DNA of 64,000 nt from Sequoia sempervirens (lineage: Eukaryota > Streptophyta > Pinopsida > Cupressales > Cupressaceae). How positions within the stretch are numbered: the first letter of the stretch is position 1; each line of letters begins with the position of its first letter. The notes below the pieces were generated by a model, which had not been told where the DNA came from, ran no database searches, and saw nothing but the letters and a program-made list of their open reading frames with translations. Where the stretch lies: NCBI GenBank assembly GCA_007258455.2, contig VDFB02115099.1, forward strand, positions 28,883 through 92,882. Reading direction: 5' to 3'. The position numbers and the translations under genes are program-made. Of this stretch, positions 23,786 to 36,925 are shown one piece after another.

Positions 23786-24065
23786 AGAACATCCTCATAG
23801 AATCAACACAGTCTTTAATCTGTCACTCTCAAAAACACCTTTTCAATAACGTAAATGATTTGAAATTTGGATCACACATGCCTTAACACAACAAAAATCT
23901 ATCCTCCAAACCGCTAGAGCAAAACATCATCAGCGAAGAAATGTGGAGCATTTCTCAGAGACTATAGCAACCAAACAACCAAACTGCAAAGAACTTTTGA
24001 CATCAATGAAAACCAAACTGCAAAGAACTTTTGACATCAATGACAACCAAATTGCAATAGTGTAC

Positions 24066-27000
24066 ATCCTCAAGCAATTTTCTAAACTATTGTTAAGTTT
24101 TTTTCATATCTTTGATTTCAAGGACCTCAATGCATTGAAATCTTTCTCATCCTCTACTAACTCTAATATCATAGTTTGACATAGATCTTCAAGTATCAAA
24201 TATTATAATATTCAATCACATAATGTTTCACTCTAACTTAAGATTTCCCAAAGCTTTGTTATTGATCCATCTTGGGTGGGACTCTCATGAATTTGCACTA
24301 TTCCATCATTGATGCTACAAAATGGGTTGATTGTTATGTAAACTTAAATTTATTTATAATTCCTTCTATATGTTGTCCAATTAATTCTAAACTTTTGGAA
24401 AGTTGATTGGCCAAGGTATTTATCTTGTTATAAAAATTAGGTGGTTGAAAATTGATCCAATATTAAGAATACACAATATGCATGACTTCAAGCATTCTAT
24501 CTCAATGGAATCACTCTCTAATATCTGTGAAAAGATATCTAACAATATTTTTAAACTAGTACTTATAGATTTAACAATATAGTCAAAACAAATCCTTGTA
24601 AAAGGTTCTATGATAATGTGTCTAACCTTGGAAACATAGTGCATTGGTATCTCATATCCCCATACATAGACACATAACTCCCTACTTCCATTAAACTATA
24701 AAAAAAATTAGTATTATTGTTAACATTTGTCATCAAGTGTCAACTAATAAATTTTGGACTTATGAATGTTTGATAGATATAGATTATCATCAAGGGTCAA
24801 GCATATGATTTTATGTAGCTTTGTACATTTTGAAATATACATAGCTTTTACTTGAGTTTTTATATAATAATATTAATTTCCTCCAACATGAGAAGAATAC
24901 TAGATAAACTTAGAAGTGTCTCTATGCCACTTAGCCTATATAAGTGGTTAGGAGATTGGTCTATTGTGAAGTGATGTTTGTATGTTACTTCAATCAAGGA
25001 TTTATATTATATAAAAATACTCTTTGCACTAGTCCATGCAAGGAGATCCATATGGTATCCACATCCTTAAAAATCATGTTTCATGTACTTATTCCCTCAA
25101 CAAAATGTTGAAATTTTGAAAAACCATTTGGAACTTTGGCAAAAGTATGAGTGGAGTGCACAAATTAGATCTTCAACTTTTGAATTGCTCATAATTTTAA
25201 ATGCTAAATTCATTTTTTAGGCCATGTTGTGAATTGCAATCATGTATAGGGAATAAGAATTTTTTAGTTTTACACAAAGGTTGTTCCTATGGCATTACAT
25301 TGTTGAAGCTCCATTTGCCCCTACATACACCATTTTTTTGCAATTGTGTACTCGTTCATACCTCCAATTTCATTCAAATAATACTTAACTAATTTAAATA
25401 GATTTTATGATGTTGCTTTCTCCTTCATTTTATAAACAAAGAGTATATGCGGTTAGTGTAAATTTTGTAGATCGTATACACATGCACTCATACCTAAGAA
25501 GTATTATCTAATATTGTAACTTCATCTAAAGATAATGCAATAAAAATTAAATCTCTTATTTTTGCTTATACATCTTGTATTTCCACCTTAGCAAGAGGAC
25601 TTGCTCATTCGCATCCATTATTTATTGACCAATGAGTGTTAGGAAATTCAGGAACACCTATAAAAGATAAACTATTATATTTTAGGTAGTCTATCATTAG
25701 AAACCCTCTAGTTAAAATATGAAAAGTAACCTCAAATGAACATTTTTTGTCAATTTTGCTTCTCCCATTATCTTTCTAAATTGAGCTTCAATTAAAACTC
25801 GACATGCAACAAGTTTTGCCTTTCTTTCCATATCCACATTCCAATGCATTATTAATATATTCCTCCCTTCTTTTCCATCTTATCACTGATATTTTATTTC
25901 TATTTATGATTTATTTTCATAAATTTTACCAACATGTTTTTCTATGGTGCCAACTTTTAACTCCAACTTCTTGTCCCTACCATAATTCCAACTTCAAATA
26001 TTACACTTATATTCTATGGGAGATTCATCCTTGTTTACATTTTACACGAATTCAATGAATAGGTACTTTGATACCCAATCAATCTAAAGATTCCTTGTCA
26101 CATCCCACTCATGCCTCATTTTTTATTCGGTTTTTTTCTCCTTTCATGTAGGATCTACATTTTCATTATCCCTTGTTGAGGTCAATTTATTGAATTGCCA
26201 TCCCTACTACCTTGGGACTCCTATGGAACATCATCTATGGGATTGTCATCCAACTCATTCCAAACTTCCTCAAATTTCTTATATTGTTCATTAATAGATT
26301 ATACAAATCGTGATGTTTTAACTTGATCTTCATCTAATGGAAGACAAACATTGCCAAAGTACAACATTATATTTTTTGATTTTGATGAGATCCCTTTAGC
26401 ACTTTCAAGAAACTTGTTCCTGCTTGACATCTCTTATGAATTAAATGCTACAAAAAAATGTCATTATGTCTAATCTCATGATTCATTGTCAAAGACACAA
26501 CACTAAATAGTTTTTTGTATCATTTATATTATGTAACAATGAAACTAAATAGTAAAAAAACAAATCAACAAGGGATCATCTAGAATATAGATTCTTGGGA
26601 CCTAAATTTGTCCCTACTCAATTTCATCTATAATAAACAAACCAAACTAGCAAAGAGATAAATAAACATGAGGAATATTATATTATAAAATAATAAATAA
26701 GTTATCACTTGTCTTTCATTAAATTGCTAATGCTCATAGTTGTAACATGTATATGATCTGAATTGAAAGTAGAACTGAGAACAATATGTGTAAGAGATTA
26801 ATTGAGAGTTTCAATTGTATTTATGTGAATTGATATTTAGTGAATCCCACAATCCAAATGTAAAATGAAGTACAAATTTGGTGAGTCTCTGTGTGATTGT
26901 AAAATGGAGTACAAATATGATGAATCACATGTGATTGTAAACAGTTCATATAAATATTGAGAAAATTGGACCATTATCAACAATATATGTTGTAATTCTC

Positions 27001-27349
27001 AAGGCAATTATGGCCCTACAATTTGGAATTATATTAGTATTGGTGAAATTGGTCCTCATACACTAGTGAAATTTTAATGTTATTGATGAATATGATGATA
27101 AATTAAAACATGCCTCCAAAATTCTAGGAGATACCTCGTTACAAGCATGTAGATCATTGTGGCAAAAAATATTAATTATAAATTCCTTATAAATAAACCA
27201 ATGGTGAATTAACTTGTATTTGACCTTTAATTCATAAAATCCTAATGATTTGGGCCCCTAGCATTTGCAATATATTTTCCAAATTTGAATTGGGGGAAAT
27301 AAACTATTCGTCAATTGACAAATATTTTCCACTAAAAAATCCTTGGTTT
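24066..27349. other. 3.3 kb without recognisable gene
   Basis: AT-rich sequence with no frame above 85 codons that looks coding. The minus strand around 26440-26180 has a faint coding look (MSSRNKFLESAKGISSKSKN, then stops) that could be a decayed transposase or host fragment, but it was not identified. Confidence 0.4.
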
Positions 27350-29330
27350 TGTAAATAGTTTAGAGAGGGAAGGTGGACAAATTGTTGCCACTATGCCATT
27401 TCCAATATATAAGAAAGTTAAGTGGCAGAATGTAGACATCTTGAGTATAAGGAATAGCAAGACTAAGGTAGTAATGTCTGAGATGGTTTTTTTATAGAGA
27501 AGGTAACTTGGAAGTATGATTTAATCTACCACAACATGATTTACATCAAAGATTAAGGAGATCACATAGATCTTGAAATGTTGAAATGTTGGGGTCCATT
27601 TTTTGACTATATTTTTACCCCTAAGCTACTTGCAAAATGCAAAAAGTAAATTGATAGATTTAATAAGTAGATTCTATAATAGAGGAGGTGTTGGGAAGAT
27701 CAAACCATATCTCAAGGATTGATTGAACCATATTAGCTACCAAGAAACCAGCTACAAGATATCCATATGCTATTTATTAGTAAAAAATGTGAATTCTAAA
27801 GTACAATGTCAAGAAAACTTGTATTTCCATCAAACTAAAATCCATGATGCAAGAGTAGTGGTTGCAATTATGAAATGATAAACTAACATTTCCCAAGGAA
27901 CATCTCCATGAAGGGCTCAAAGGATCCACTTAGAAATGAAGCATGTTCCTTGCATCTTAGGACCAATGAGATGCACGGTCTCCTAATTTTTAGGTTGGAC
28001 ACAAGTGTACGTAATGAAAGAGATATGTCTCTCATGTTTCTTTAGTTGGATCATACAAAACTTCTAATGAGTTGATTCAATTGCTTATAGAAATACTTGG
28101 TAGGTAACCACCATTAATAAACAGACATGATTAGAAAGAAGAAACTTATTGGCTACTTGAATGCAACAAACTATACAAAGGAATTTGTTGCTCCAAGAGA
28201 GGAGCTTGGTCTCAATCTTATTGAGAAACCACTTCTACATATCAAAAGGAGTGATACCCATACTAAAGGGAATACCTATATACCAAGAACTTGCACTATG
28301 CTTGAGTGTCATTTCTTGTGAATCAACTCCAATGGAATTCCCTCTTTGGTCATAGAATATTTTACATTTTGGATGGATGGTTAGAAAACAAAAACTATAA
28401 GAAAAATAGATCAAGAATATCTATAGTGTTAGAGATATCTTTAGCAATGTTTTGGATGAGAAACATGTTATCATTAATGACATGGGAGTTCAAGGCATGA
28501 GAATTGTGTAGAAAGGAAACTTTTTGTATTAATTAGTGGAAGTGGGCATGTTGTAGGAGATATCCAAGGGCATCAATCGAGATAGCATACAAAAAGATAG
28601 CTAGAGGACAACCCTCTTTAATAAATATTTGAGGAGACAAAATTGAGGGTAAGAGTCTCATTGACAACTAGAGAAGTTTGTTGTCCCCATTCCAAAATCT
28701 CCAAATCTAAAACCAATTTATCAAGAATGAAATAACTACCAAGAATCTCAATTTGTTCATTTCTAACTATTTCCAACTTAATCGACTTAATTCTAATGGT
28801 AGTGGCTTTGGCAAGGATTTTGTAGGAAATGTTGAGGGTGATTGATTGCCATCTAGTTATATAGTCTTGATTCTTCCATTTATATATTAACTTGTTAAGC
28901 CTTGGTTGGTGAAAGATCCTGATGAGCCCTTCTCCACTACATCCAAATAAACACAATAGTAGTCTTACCTAATAAGATCCCATATGGTTTTGAAGAACTC
29001 TATCAAGAATACATCAATGTCTAGGCTCTTCTCATTGGTCATGGTATTAAGAACAAAGTTAAATTCTTCCAAAGTGAATGTTCAAGCTATCTCCAAAATT
29101 CTCCCTTCAATTTTAGTGGTGATACAGTTACTTGTTGCAACATTTATTTCCTCTTGGAAAGGATTAAATCTAGAGTCGCCAAAGAATAATTTCTTGTATT
29201 TATCATAGACTCTGTTGATAATGGTGGTGGGATCTATTACGAGTTGTATTTCATTACCAAGGGAGGAGAGCTTTTCATGTTTAGGTTTACTCAATGGAGG
29301 TGTTGAAAAAAGAACATAGTTCCTCCATCA
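27350..29330 (-). mobile_element. LINE (L1-type) reverse transcriptase remnant
   Basis: Minus-strand pieces in the right order for a plant L1 ORF2: a linker (KYKKLFFGDSRFNPFQEEI), LEEFNFVLNTMTNEKSLD with FLIEFFKTIWDLI, WQSITLNISYKILAKA, GSYFILDKLVLDLEILEWG, GCPLAIFLYAISIDALGYLL, and YLGIPFSMGITPF with SWSNKFL. These correspond to RT motifs 0-7 and the downstream YLG block. Several stops and frame changes break it. The catalytic FADD-like box was not found intact. The endonuclease domain and poly(A) tail were not located, so both ends are approximate. Confidence 0.85.
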
Positions 29331-31860
29331 CAACTCTCAATGTAGTTCAATATAGTTCACACCTAGGTTCCTATGCATCTATCAACTTCTAGCTAATAGT
29401 TCAAGTCTATATTCTTCCTTATTTCTCAAAGAGAAAAACAAGTATAAGAAAGAATGAAATAGGGTACATGCCATAGTTTCATTAAATTCATGCAAGTAAC
29501 CACAATTTTCTAATGATGATGGATCATTGGGTGTGATCCAAAACGTTGAAGAAAAAACACACATTTTAAACTAGAAGCTTGCACAATTCTAATTGATGGA
29601 TTGTCAAAAACTCATATCAACTACAATTTTCTACCATTTCCATAAAGAATCAAAATATGATATAGTTTGAATAACAAGCTCAAGAACAAACACAAAAAGA
29701 ATCAAATAATCAACCTTTGAACACAAATCCATTTTAATGATGTTGTTTTCTCTTTTCACATTTCCAAGCTTCTCCTAAAATGTCCTCCAAGCAAGTACAA
29801 ACCTCTTAGAGAAATGATAATAATATTTTATAATGAACATGAGTACACATAGTGAATCCATTTTGTTCATTGGATACTTTTGGCAATGAGAACAATGAAA
29901 ATATGCCGATTCAAACTACATTCCAACAAAAATAGTGGCAACCAAACAAGAGGTAAATAACATAAGAAAGTCCCTATTAAAATTTATGCACCTAGTCCAA
30001 AGAAGCCTTAGCTTGACATTTAAGGAAGTGTTAAGTCAAAAATCTACATTTTGCCACTTCAAACAAAATATCTATAAATCATTATAATTCTTTAACTCAC
30101 ATTTCAACCTCATGTTCTTAATACAAATCAAAAGATAAATCCTTGATGATATTAATATTTGAATCCACTATAATGTCAAACTAATTTTCACTTCCAACAA
30201 ACATCCACTCTACCTTCTATGTCTATATTAATTTCATTGATTAGTCACTTAAATGAGCTTTTTGTTGAAAATAACATTAGAATTCCTTCTAGCTTGTTAG
30301 ATATAATATTGATGTTAAAATGAACTCGCCATCCTCATTTTGAAAACCTAACCTTCTAGATAAGCTACCCTTGTGACTTTACAGATAACATCACCCTTGG
30401 TTATTTTGAGACGGTCCAAGCATTGTTGATGTGCTATGATACTTTCTTGTTGACTATTCATTTATTTTAAGTGGAAATTGTGATTACATATCTCATTTAT
30501 GTGTGTTGTTCAAATGTTGATATGGAGTTAACATCCTTCTCATGTTGATAGACTTAGTCTTTTTGGTATGCTACATTTGGCCTTTACAAATAACATCATT
30601 CTTTCAAGATGATCCAAGAATGTTTTATGGATGATTTGATAACTTGACAAATATAAAAGATGTCATCTTTGACTAATTTAATGTTGAAGATACATCAAAC
30701 ATTTTATGTAGATAATGTTTTTCAAATCAATTTCATTGATTCATGTGTGATATTAGTAGAATCTATTAAGAAATATTTTCTTATATTAATTACGTATTTT
30801 GTTATTATATATTCAAGTAAAAACAATAAGATAGCGTAAGTATTTAGAGTGGATCATTGTTTAGATAATAATTCTATTGAGTTACTCATGTGTGACATAT
30901 TACTTTATATTTCAAGCCAATAATAATAAAAGACATAACCTAACATATAGAAGATAGTTGATAAATAAGTGTAAATTGTATATTTAAAATTCTTCAATAC
31001 CCTCAATTATATATAAAACAATTTTGCTAGAATGTTTACTTGTTTTTAGTTATTTTATGTTTATGATAGATTTCATATCATTGATATTTTTATATTTTCT
31101 GAGAATCCTTACAATAATCACGGACAAGTCAATATTACTTATATCTAACGAGAGTCAAAAATGATGATGATGAATGAAGCTCCCAAGTAAATAAGTTCTA
31201 TCAGCCAAGAAAACCTAAGGGAAAGTAAGAAAGAGAACTATTTAGGGTTATGTTTAGAGGACAAACAGAGACAATAATCCGAAAACGTACTGTTCCATGG
31301 GGACATGTGCCCTGCCCTGTAGGACCATCTGAGGCATTTCAAAGACCACAAATGTGAGGTTTCTGTAGCAATCCTTATTCTTTTCTTTTTTTCTCACATC
31401 TACAATGGAATTTTGGGAAAAACCTAACATTGCATAAAAAAATTTCTACCTGGCGACGGAAGATATTTAGGGGCATCCCACAGCTGATATTTTTTCCGAA
31501 AATATATAGATGTAGAATTAAAAATAAGACATTTTCAAGCAATTATTTTCATTACAGATAGCATAACGATCATTTATTCATTGTGGCGACTTTTGCACTT
31601 GTCATTTTTATTTTTATTGTCTTCTAGGGTTTAATGTCAAACACAAATCGTTTTTGCACTTGCATTTTATTATTCACTCAAGTTTCAATTTCAATTTTCA
31701 TTAGTTACTGTTGAACGCTCATTGCTTCATATTAAATATTCAATGTGATAGATCATTACTTGAATTTCAGCTCCTTAAAATGTTAAATGACATTAACCGT
31801 TTGATTATACAGTTTAAAAGCTAAGATAAGTTCTCTTCGTATCTTAGATACACCCATGCA
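29331..31860. other. 2.5 kb AT-rich, no gene seen
   Basis: No coding-like frames. There are weak internal repeats: a phrase around 30370-30480 recurs in altered form at 30560-30660. Confidence 0.4.
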
Positions 31861-32460
31861 ATAAAAAATATATAATTAAGATGACTGAAACAAGATCAGT
31901 TAAATATCCATGCAAATTGTTTCAGAAATTAACCACGTAATTAAAGAGCTCACCAAATCCCCTTACAAACCTACCTTAGGTTGGAAGTGCTATATGGATG
32001 ACTGAAAGCAGTGTTTTCTCAATAAAAAATTATCTACCAAATTTTATAAGCCTAACAGAATCAAAGCACCTAAAAGCGAAGGCACTTCAACGAAACTGCA
32101 ACAAATTTTAATAAGACATTTCCATCTCCAACTAGTATAAAAGCTTGAGGCTAATGTTCTTATCTGTAAAATAAAATCTTGTTTGCAAAGCATACATCAT
32201 GGTTTTCCCTTTCTCAAGAAAAAATTTACTCTGGTGTTCCATACATGCAGATCCTCAGCCTTACCAACAGTAGCCAGTTGACAAAAAATTAGGATGTAAA
32301 GATTCAAATAGAATCATTCTTAAATCTTAATTGTAGAAATGCGAAGCCACTATGCTAGGTTCTGGTCAAAAACAATGTAATCCCTCATAAAAATTATGAA
32401 TATAGTCATTACAGCCATCTCATAGTTCCTTTTCTTAAAATATGGTGAAAAGGAGGAAAA
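31861..32460 (-). other. 3' flank / probable 3' UTR of CPSF73-I copy 2
   Basis: This lies directly downstream of the TAG stop at 32461. No second gene is visible and no clear poly(A) signal could be fixed. Confidence 0.4.
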
Positions 32461-34086
32461 CTAATCAGAACCAATAGGTTTAATAGCATTACGCATTCTA
32501 TTAAGTGCAGTTTTGATGCGTTCCTTCAGGTTTTCATTTTCACAGGCAACAGTATTGTTTGCATGGTCTACTGTGGCCATAATCCCATCCACAGATACAA
32601 TTAGTTTTCCTTCCTCTTCCTTAACGTCTCCAAACAAAGAAGAAAATAATGATTGAATTATTTTACTAAAATCCTTCTCTGCCTTACCTTCCTTTAAATC
32701 TGAATCAGGTGACTTTGCCCTTGAAGACTCTGGATTGAAATTCATCATCATTACGATAATGGAGTCTGACACCATATCACTTATGGGATCAGATACCCAC
32801 TGTAACACTACATAATCTGCTCCTTCTTGCTTCACTGTAACTTTGCCATGGACTTTAAGAGTAGGAACTTCATCGTTTGAAATTTCTACACCCTCATACA
32901 ATTGTTGGAGACGGCTCTTAAGTACAGAGAATGCTCCCTTATATGGGATTGATAGTCGCTGTGTAACAGTTCCTGTTGAAAGCTGAGTGAATACATGAAG
33001 ATCTTCGGGAGCCATTATCTGGTACGTGAAACCTTTTCTCACCAGTAAACCACTCACTTGATTGCCTTCTTCAGGTGTCTTTTCTGCTAACCTGCCTATT
33101 GCCTTTGCTGTCTTCTCAGCATTAAAATGCATCTCTACTGTCTGGCAGTTCTTTGGTGACAAAACTCTCATATTTTGGTCTGCAAACTGAGAAAGCAGCT
33201 TTTGTTTAAGGCGTCCCATTTCATTTGCCTCTCCATGCACGAGAATTATGTTTGATGGACGTAGCTCATTTAAAAATGCACTTGTCTGGCTGAAATCAGC
33301 ATGAGCTGAAAATGAAATATAGTGGACCTGCATATTCAACGGAGCTTGTAAACCATTCATCAATGTCACCTCCTTTGGTTCATTCATAATAGTCTTTGCC
33401 AGCGTACCCTCAACTACATACCCAGGAATCACACATGCATTCTTCCTATCATGACACCAAATATCAAAGAGCTGCCTCGACAAACCACTCTGCAAGCCAC
33501 CTGGACTAGCCATGACTACTGAAGGCCCATCATCCTCAAAGTTCTCAATGCTTTTCAGAGGTAAGATGTGTTTAAAATCAAATGGATTTAAATTTGAACT
33601 ATTAAATTGAGTTTGAATTCTATCATTCATTGCATTAATGTATGTTTGATAAACAGCCATGCACCTTTTTGCCAGAGGAGAAGCATAATAAATGGGAATA
33701 TTATGGAGATCTGGATGTGCTGCCCAATATTCATCAAGAATCAATAGAAGCTCTTGAGCACGACCCAATGCAAATGCAGGAATGAGTACCCTTCCACCCT
33801 GAGACACAACACTGTGTACTACATCAGTGAATCTTTTCTCTCGGACAGCTCTAGGTTGATGAAGCTGCACACCATAAGTCGACTCAATTATGCAAACATC
33901 AGGGGAGAACTGTGGAGTCTCAGCAGCACGAAGGTGACGATCTTCCTCACGGGAGTAATCACCAGTATATAATACACGCACCCCTGCAATGTCAACCATG
34001 AACATTGCTGCACCAAGAACATGCCCTGCTGTGTAACACCAGAATCGGATGCCATTCACTTCCTGGGTCTGGTGGAAATCAATTAC
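32461..34086 (-). CDS. CPSF73-I: CPSF73-I copy 2 exon 5 (last exon)
   Basis: Starts at 34086 just after acceptor TTTAG with [16 protein letters not shown]; the usual first internal Met (34059) is not the exon start. Intron 4 (34087-34210, 124 bp) has an unusual donor GTGCAG. The exon covers the second half of the metallo-beta-lactamase domain, the whole beta-CASP insert, the return to the lactamase fold and the C-terminal domain. It has an acidic, lysine-rich linker (around [19 protein letters not shown]), as in plant orthologues. Confidence 0.95.
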   Translation of the reverse strand, partial: VIDFHQTQEVNGIRFWCYTAGHVLGAAMFMVDIAGVRVLYTGDYSREEDRHLRAAETPQFSPDVCIIESTYGVQLHQPRAVREKRFTDVVHSVVSQGGRVLIPAFALGRAQELLLILDEYWAAHPDLHNIPIYYASPLAKRCMAVYQTYINAMNDRIQTQFNSSNLNPFDFKHILPLKSIENFEDDGPSVVMASPGGLQSGLSRQLFDIWCHDRKNACVIPGYVVEGTLAKTIMNEPKEVTLMNGLQAPLNMQVHYISFSAHADFSQTSAFLNELRPSNIILVHGEANEMGRLKQKLLSQFADQNMRVLSPKNCQTVEMHFNAEKTAKAIGRLAEKTPEEGNQVSGLLVRKGFTYQIMAPEDLHVFTQLSTGTVTQRLSIPYKGAFSVLKSRLQQLYEGVEISNDEVPTLKVHGKVTVKQEGADYVVLQWVSDPISDMVSDSIIVMMMNFNPESSRAKSPDSDLKEGKAEKDFSKIIQSLFSSLFGDVKEEEGKLIVSVDGIMATVDHANNTVACENENLKERIKTALNRMRNAIKPIGSD

Positions 34087-34499
34087 CTAAAGTTTGAACA
34101 TAGAGTACCTTCAGATTGATTAGGAAAAAATTCTACAACTAAACTTTGCACCACAAGAACCAGAAGTAAGACATCAGTTCATAAGTGGATGAAGGCCAAG
34201 AAAACTGCACCTCAATCTTATCCATTGATCGAAGAATGTCTTGTTCATCAAATAACATATCTTCCACAGAAACCTTGCTTACTTTCACATAATCAGAAAG
34301 TAGAAGTTTGTAAATAGCTTTGGTTGCATGTGTCATAAATACCCGACCATTGAAAGTTGTCTGCATATCATGGATCGATTAATATTCCTAGGTTGAGTCA
34401 AAATTAGATAAAAGAATAACTGTCTCTATTGTAGGGGTATAAAAGAGCCTTACCTTCTCCAAAAAATAAGGAAGAGATGCTGCGTGGTCCAGATGGAAA
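32461..34499 (-). CDS. CPSF73-I: CPSF73-I (CPSF3) copy 2, 3' part (exons 3-5); no exons 1-2 seen
   Basis: Exons 34499-34454, 34360-34211 and 34086-32461 join in frame and encode the C-terminal three quarters of CPSF73-I, ending at a TAG stop. Visible catalytic elements are HxHxDH (exon 3/4 side), the His of [13 protein letters not shown], the Asp of [10 protein letters not shown], beta-CASP motif A in IIESTYG, the SFSAHAD His and the LVHGEANEM His. The C-terminal CTD, used for scaffold contacts with CPSF100, is present. The 1626-bp exon 5 has no stop or frameshift. Exons 1 and 2, which carry the start codon and the first metal-site Asp, are not found upstream: similarity to copy 1 ends at 37864, inside intron 2. 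The copy is therefore 5'-truncated, unless distant exons beyond the window are spliced on. It may be a young duplicate, a transcribed partial gene, or an assembly artefact. Confidence 0.93.
34211..34360 (-). CDS. CPSF73-I: CPSF73-I copy 2 exon 4
   Basis: 50 codons from TTFNGR to MDKIE, between acceptor ATGCAG and donor GTGCAG. It encodes the conserved helix [20 protein letters not shown] and the stretch [18 protein letters not shown]. The part that overlaps copy 1 (34285-34360) is identical to it. Confidence 0.93.
34454..34499 (-). CDS. CPSF73-I: CPSF73-I copy 2 exon 3
   Basis: Same 46-bp exon as 170-215, base for base, with the same splice sites. It completes [16 protein letters not shown] only if joined to an upstream exon ending in CA, and no such exon is visible before the duplication ends. 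Confidence 0.9.
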
Positions 34500-36537
34500 C
34501 TGCAAGAAAGCATATTATATCAATCCAAAGAATGGTGCATCCTATCTTCTTAAACCATTCCTCAATAGTAAAGAATAGAATTGAAATAGTACAACATCTA
34601 CCCCCTATTGTGAAGGCACTAATTCATAAATAAAACATGTAAATTTCATGCAATTGCAGAGTAAATTACCACAGTAAATGAACATTTTAGCATAGTGTTC
34701 CAAAACGAAAGAAAGCAATCTGGTACATCAAAATAACATGTTATTTTGCAGTCAATTCCAAAGCACGCTGATTTTTTTTAAACAACATTATTAGGTATTC
34801 TCTGGTAATTTACCTTGTCCCTAGAACTGAGCATCACTTTGTTACTAAATCATCAAAACAGCTTTTGACTTCTAAAATGGCTTTTGTCTTATAAAACATG
34901 TTTAAATTTATTCATAAAGATTGGAAGTGAAACCTTATTTCCTTAATCCATAATAAAGCCTCATTCCTCAAGACATTCTGTAATATTTAAACATTTCCTG
35001 ACTAGCACATCTCCCCGTGGTCTTATAAGGCTCCTATGACATTATCCTTCTGAAGTCACTTCAACTTTAATTTCTCTTATAAAACAGAAATTATCTTACA
35101 ATCAAATTAAAATAGATTTTGTAATTAGATGTCCCAAACTGTCTAAGCACTTTTCTGCTTAAAAATGTTTACTGTCTTGTTTCCTTGTATGGTAGGTTTC
35201 AATTCCATCTGAATATAAAGCCTGGGAATAGAATTAGTTCTACAAATTTGGACCTTAATTTATTTAAAAGAGAGACTTCTTGTTATAGCAAACCAACACC
35301 TAAATATGGAAATGAGTGTATGATAATTCTTTCCGATCCAAGCAATTATGAATGTATTCATAATAAATATAAATTATAAGATTTTTGCATCCTTGGTGGC
35401 TTTGTCCTTTGCAACTAGATTTCTCATCTTCAAAGTAACATGTTTCTCTTTGAATAACTAATATATCATGATTTTGGCTATCCAGGTCACAAATATTTTG
35501 TTCGAGGAATGGACCCCTAATAAAGAAAATATTGCATTACCACAATTAGAAGATTTAAAGGCAAAATGACCACACCAAACATACAAAATGACAAATTATC
35601 TCAATCAGTCATGATAATTCACCTAGGATCTTGTGAAACTTAAGCTTGTATGTAATCAATGGAGTGGTATTTAAAAGACTCTTAAGATTGACACTTGCTC
35701 TAAGATCACACTTACACAATTCTATACAAGAAGCACAGGCACACTACATTTCTCTTGGATGGTCCCTGCAAAAGAGCTTACCACAAGGAGGCAGACAAAC
35801 ATTTACATCAAGTTCATTGAAATTTCTCAAGTTTTGTACATCACATTGATCTCTACCCATATATATTGCCCTTTCCTTATGTGTTGTCTCTATAAGATAA
35901 TTTCAATATTTTGCATTTTATTGACAAATACATATTTAAATATATAATATTTTCAAATAACTAAAGAGCCATGATTTTGGTTAACCGTGTCTTATCTTTT
36001 GTTCAGGCAATAGGCCTCTAATAAAGAAGATATGGCACCACCAAACATACTGCACAATCACACAATTTCAATGCAAGTAGACTACACCTCACCTAAGCAA
36101 TTATAAAATATTTCAAATAAGCATTTCAACCAATCGTGACAATTGACAGAAGATCTTGTCAAACACAAGCTGCTGAGTAATCAACGACCTAACCTAGTTC
36201 AAAAAATACTCAAGGTTTACACACTCATATTATGATATATCCAATCTGTTCATTTTTGTCATCTTCTCTCTCCATAAAACAATTCCAAGATTTAGCAGAC
36301 TCCTAAAAATGCATACTGCTAAAATTACAAAATGGTATAGTGTAGTATTTATATGTATCTGAATCTGTAGTCTGATTATTAAGCTCTTCCATCCATATGG
36401 TTCTACAACAAAAAATTGCAATGTTAATTCTTCTAATTTCCAAATAAATGACTGATGGTAAAAATAAAGTAAATTTTTAGGCCCCAGCTCAGCAAGATAT
36501 CAAATTTTGTAATCGTTATGTTTTGATCTTGAACAGT

Positions 36538-36925
36538 CATAAGAACTAAGTTTAAAAGCTGATTTTAAAACATTAATAATTTCTACCAAAAAATTGTTTT
36601 GCATGTCCATCTAATTTGATATCATTTAAACTGATATAAATTTCAATGGCTACAAGTGAACACTAAAAATTATCAACCTGCAATTCAAGGGATTTAGGTG
36701 TATTTTGAGTGGCAGATTAAAGGAAACTGTCATAAGAACTAAGTTTAAAAGCTGATTTTAAAACATCAATGATTTCTACCAAAAAATTGTTTTGCATGTC
36801 CATCTAATTTGATGTCATTTAAACTGATATAAATTTCAATGGCTACAAGTGAACACTCAAAATTATCAACCTGGTATTCAAAGGATTTAGGTGTATTTTG
36901 AGTGGCAGACTAAAAGAAACTAAAT
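36538..36925. repeat. 192-bp tandem duplication inside CPSF73-I intron 2 (copy 2)
   Basis: Counterpart of 2248-2631. Both units are kept, starting at about 36538 and 36731. Confidence 0.88.

Larger units (their letters stand above)
9120..24059 (-). mobile_element. old copia LTR retrotransposon (minus), heavily interrupted
   Basis: In minus orientation it reads 5' LTR (24059-15977), a decayed tRNA-iMet primer site, gag, protease, integrase, RT, RNase H, a polypurine tract and 3' LTR (10844-9120). The order integrase before RT marks the Copia superfamily. LTR ends pair as TRTTGAACAC and GCAAYA. The flanks ATGTAC (9114-9119) and GTGTAC (24060-24065) look like a target-site duplication with one change. 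The 3' LTR is 1725 bp; the 5' LTR spans 8083 bp, but subtracting four insertions leaves about 1740 bp. All coding parts carry stops and frame changes. The two LTRs differ by roughly 10-15%, so the insertion is old. Confidence 0.88.
15977..24059 (-). repeat. 5' LTR of the minus-strand copia element, split by four insertions
   Basis: LTR segments colinear with 9120-10844 are found at 15977-16198, 17283-17919, 19406-19511, 20136-20660 and 23786-24059. The intervening blocks are separate elements. Near its right end a 33-bp unit (CAAAGAACTTTTGACATCAA) is tandemly doubled relative to the other LTR. Confidence 0.88.

Noticed and set aside
25804..26058. 84-codon open frame
   Set aside because: AT-rich translation without domain, start context or neighbouring exons.
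32461..34059. Separate 532-codon gene starting at the Met at 34059
   Set aside because: The exon extends upstream to a splice acceptor at 34087 and the Met is internal to the family alignment (VNGIRFW).
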